DNA of 56,860 bases from Bacteroidota bacterium (lineage in GTDB: Bacteria; Bacteroidota; Bacteroidia; Sphingobacteriales; Sphingobacteriaceae): contig JAMFRP010000046.1 of NCBI GenBank assembly GCA_026224775.1, positions 1 through 56,860 on the forward strand, written 5' to 3'. A program made the translations under genes and the position numbers. Below the pieces are notes generated by a model. That model had not been told where the DNA came from. It made no database searches and saw nothing but the letters and a program-made list of their open reading frames with translations. Shown here piece after piece: positions 54,284 to 56,860 of the stretch. Position 1 is the stretch's first letter. Every line of letters begins with the position of its first letter.

Positions 54284-56860
54284 TTATTGCTGTCTACTTA
54301 AAATATTAGCAAATTTAGTCTGGTAATCTTTATATTGCGCGTTTAACTTATTATACAAAGCGGTTTGGTGTGCACCTTTTGTAAATTCAGTTAAAGCACC
54401 AATTAATTGTACCCCAATGTTAACAGTGCGGGGATCTAAATTATCACTATTGTTTTGCGACAGGTAATAATTGTAATCTAACTGATCGGTAAGATAATCA
54501 TCGATGTCTTCTGTAAACTTATTGCCTACCACCACGTCATTCAATTTATAAGCAGCCTCGGCTAAATACAACTTGCGTACATTAACATCAATGTATGGGT
54601 TAATATCAGGTAAAACATCCTCGCATTTTGCTAAAACCTTCACGGCAAGGTCAGGGCGTTTTTGTGTTATTAAATCATTAGTCAAATCAAGGAATGTCTC
54701 TAATAAAACAGGATAAAACATATTAGTTGACTCATGATCCAGGTATTTGGCGGTTTTAAAGTTACCCCATTTAAACTTGTTCATCAAGTTGTTATACATC
54801 ACCATTGTATTCGTTTTAGCCATCTGATCCCTGTTGGCGGTATCAGGAGTGAATGGAAGAAGTTGAAAAACAAAACCTTCCCTGTATAAATATGGTTGCA
54901 AACCTATAAGGTTTTCAGGGCCAACAGTTACAGTGAAGCATATAGGGCGTTTCCAATGGTTGTGGGCCAAAACATCAAACATGGCTAAATTACCCTTCAT
55001 AACGTAGTTCGAAGTGTATTTAAACTTCAAGGTATCGGTCAACTTGCCTCTTTCGCTATCAGGTACTATACCATTCTTTATAACTTCATCTTTATTGATC
55101 GTAATCTTGAAGTTTTTGGTAGGCAAATAATTCGCGCTCTCACCATTTTGATATTGTACCATCGTAGCAGGATTGTCTGATGTTATAAAATCAAACACCT
55201 CACTTAACTCGGTAAAACCAGGGATCTTTCTGTCGTCAAAATAAATAACATCACGCACCCCATCTTCATACTTTTCAAAAGGCATAGTGATAGGCAATGC
55301 ATCAGCGTCATTCATTTTACGGGTCATCTGCTTAATATTCCAATCAGCAGAGAATAAGCTCAGGTTCACAATACGCACATCCGGCCTTATACCCTCAACT
55401 TCCTGATCATACCATAACGAGTAAGTATCATTATCACCATAAGTGAACAAAATTGCATTTGGCGGGCACGATATTAAATAATCATAAGCCATATCATGCG
55501 GTGTCAATTTAGTTGAGCGATCATGATCTTTCCATTCTTGTTTAGCCAGTACAATGGGGCCCGCTAATAAGCATATGCCAGTAGCAGTAAAGGCCGCGGT
55601 TTTAGCGTTTATCTTTCTGCGTAATAAGTCGGCAATAGCAATTACTCCCAGCCCTATCCAAATGGCGAAGGCATAAAACGAGCCTACATAGCTATAATCA
55701 CGTTCACGTGGCTGTATAGATGGCTGGTTAACATATAATACAATTGCAATACCGGTGAAGAACCATAGTAAGGTAACAACAAGCGCATCTTCTTTACGGC
55801 GGTTGAAATGGAATATTAAACCAAATAAGCCAATAATTAAAGGTAAAGCGTATAATGGCGTATAAGTAACTCCTGCTAGTGGGCTTCGGGTATCGCCGCC
55901 AACAACAGATTTTGGTAAATGCCTGCCGCCGTCAAATATTCCGGTAGTCCAGTTACCATCAATTCCCGCCATACTTGCTTGCCCGTCAGCATCATTATAA
56001 CGGCCTGCAAAGTTCCATAAAAAATAGCGCCAGTACATCTGGTATATCTGCCAACTGAACATAAACTTGATATTATCGGCAAAAGTAGGTGCTTGTCCGT
56101 CAGGTATTCTTAACCATTCTTTATAGAACTGCGGATCCTGGCCATCGCTGCTATACATACGTGGCAGAATAGTTGTATGATCATAAACGGTATTCATTTT
56201 TTTACCGGCTACTTCATATTTTGTTTTTCCTTTACGGTAGATGTTTGCTCCTTCGGTTTGATCGATCGGTTTAGCATCAAAATATGGTCCGTATAGTAGC
56301 GGTGTTTCGCCGTATTGCTCACGATTTAAATAACTGTTTAACGTGAACGCGTTATCCGGGTGCGCGTTATCCAAATTGGTATTAGCTGTTGCCCTAATAG
56401 GGATATAGGCAAACGAGCTGTAACCTAAATAAATAAATGTGCAACATAAAAACGCCAGGTTTAACATTGGCTTTTTATATTTAATGCTATAATATATACC
56501 GCCTACTAATACCGCTATTAATAATACAAGGAATACAGCTGCACCGCTTCCAAAACCAAAACCCAATGTGTTTACAAAAAACAAATCAAAGTAAGCTGCA
56601 CCAACAACCGTATAATTCCTGATACCATACTGAACAAACACAAGTATAACGATACCTGCTAAAATGGCTAAAAGACTGCTTTTTAGATTGATCTTTTGAG
56701 TCCTGCGCAGGTAATAGACTAAGGCTAGCGCAGGTATGGTTAGTAAGTTAAGTAAGTGTATCCCTATTGATAAACCTATTACATAAGCAATGAATATGAT
56801 CCATTTGTCGGCACCCGGCTCATCAGCATGGGCATCCCATTTTAAAATGGCCCAGAATAC
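54284..56860 (-). CDS. DUF2723 protein (protein O-mannosyltransferase-like), N terminus outside the window
   Basis: At least 858 codons; the frame runs through the right edge without a stop, so the start is missing. At its visible beginning it has the conserved YVIGLSIGIHLLNLLTIPA, then about eight more membrane helices, the internal NREQYGETPLLYGPY loop, a helical soluble C-terminal domain and a final YKDYQTKFANIL. DUF2723 proteins are GT-C enzymes related to O-mannosyltransferases (human TMEM260 belongs here). A role in Bacteroidota protein O-glycosylation is plausible but inferred. Confidence 0.88.
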   Translation of the reverse strand, partial: VFWAILKWDAHADEPGADKWIIFIAYVIGLSIGIHLLNLLTIPALALVYYLRRTQKINLKSSLLAILAGIVILVFVQYGIRNYTVVGAAYFDLFFVNTLGFGFGSGAAVFLVLLIAVLVGGIYYSIKYKKPMLNLAFLCCTFIYLGYSSFAYIPIRATANTNLDNAHPDNAFTLNSYLNREQYGETPLLYGPYFDAKPIDQTEGANIYRKGKTKYEVAGKKMNTVYDHTTILPRMYSSDGQDPQFYKEWLRIPDGQAPTFADNIKFMFSWQIYQMYWRYFLWNFAGRYNDADGQASMAGIDGNWTTGIFDGGRHLPKSVVGGDTRSPLAGVTYTPLYALPLIIGLFGLIFHFNRRKEDALVVTLLWFFTGIAIVLYVNQPSIQPRERDYSYVGSFYAFAIWIGLGVIAIADLLRRKINAKTAAFTATGICLLAGPIVLAKQEWKDHDRSTKLTPHDMAYDYLISCPPNAILFTYGDNDTYSLWYDQEVEGIRPDVRIVNLSLFSADWNIKQMTRKMNDADALPITMPFEKYEDGVRDVIYFDDRKIPGFTELSEVFDFITSDNPATMVQYQNGESANYLPTKNFKITINKDEVIKNGIVPDSERGKLTDTLKFKYTSNYVMKGNLAMFDVLAHNHWKRPICFTVTVGPENLIGLQPYLYREGFVFQLLPFTPDTANRDQMAKTNTMVMYNNLMNKFKWGNFKTAKYLDHESTNMFYPVLLETFLDLTNDLITQKRPDLAVKVLAKCEDVLPDINPYIDVNVRKLYLAEAAYKLNDVVVGNKFTEDIDDYLTDQLDYNYYLSQNNSDNLDPRTVNIGVQLIGALTEFTKGAHQTALYNKLNAQYKDYQTKFANILSRQQ

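Overview
The window looks like chromosomal DNA of a Bacteroidota member, most probably family Sphingobacteriaceae (Mucilaginibacter/Pedobacter-like). This rests on moderately AT-rich coding sequence, TAnnTTTG-type -7 promoter boxes, many secreted proteins and lipoproteins, Bacteroidota-typical families (DUF2851, DUF2723, PspC, YwbE, two-gene J-protein/CbpM) and many short palindromic intergenic repeats. The genus is inference. No rRNA, tRNA, CRISPR array, phage or classical IS element was seen.

Layout. 1-688: 3' part of rpsA (ribosomal protein S1) carrying an apparent one-base deletion. 864-4047: an overlapping three-gene cassette (UbiA-type polyprenyl-phosphate phosphoribosyltransferase, GT-C-like membrane protein, HAD-IB phosphatase) that looks like a lipid-linked pentose pathway. 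4413-5941: pyrR-pyrB. 5976-7418: serine hydrolase. 7491-14479: tripartite RND efflux operon (tolC-like, permease, adaptor) with a divergent LysR regulator. 14525-18525: GH8 endoglucanase, amine oxidase, ankyrin protein. 18701-23555: FtsK, LolA, a small conserved protein and an MBL hydrolase. 23574-31462: secreted enzymes and lipoproteins (esterase, GH5, NPP-type phosphodiesterase, class A beta-lactamase, Tat-lipoprotein amidase) and a DUF559 endonuclease gene embedded in repeats. 31523-36880: DUF72, DUF1345, YwbE, argH, argE-like and a basic secretory protease. 36882-42661: MFS permease, DUF2851, PspC, DnaJ/CbpM, enoyl-CoA hydratase, DUF1801.

42722-54203 is the most system-like region. A KaiC-type ATPase, two different KaiB proteins and a PAS histidine kinase form one overlapping operon. 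Facing away from it are a 999-residue kinase with six PAS domains, a stand-alone receiver, an NRAMP-like transporter lacking the canonical metal-binding methionine, a DUF2383 helical-bundle protein and a third PAS kinase. No KaiA is present. This may be a KaiA-independent timing or stress-signalling module coupled to metal and stress outputs. The window ends inside a DUF2723 (protein O-mannosyltransferase-like) gene on the minus strand.

A second theme is repeats. At least seven families of palindromic or MITE-like elements occupy intergenic space. One has been absorbed in frame into the FtsK linker. Another, with covarying hairpins, surrounds the DUF559 endonuclease gene.
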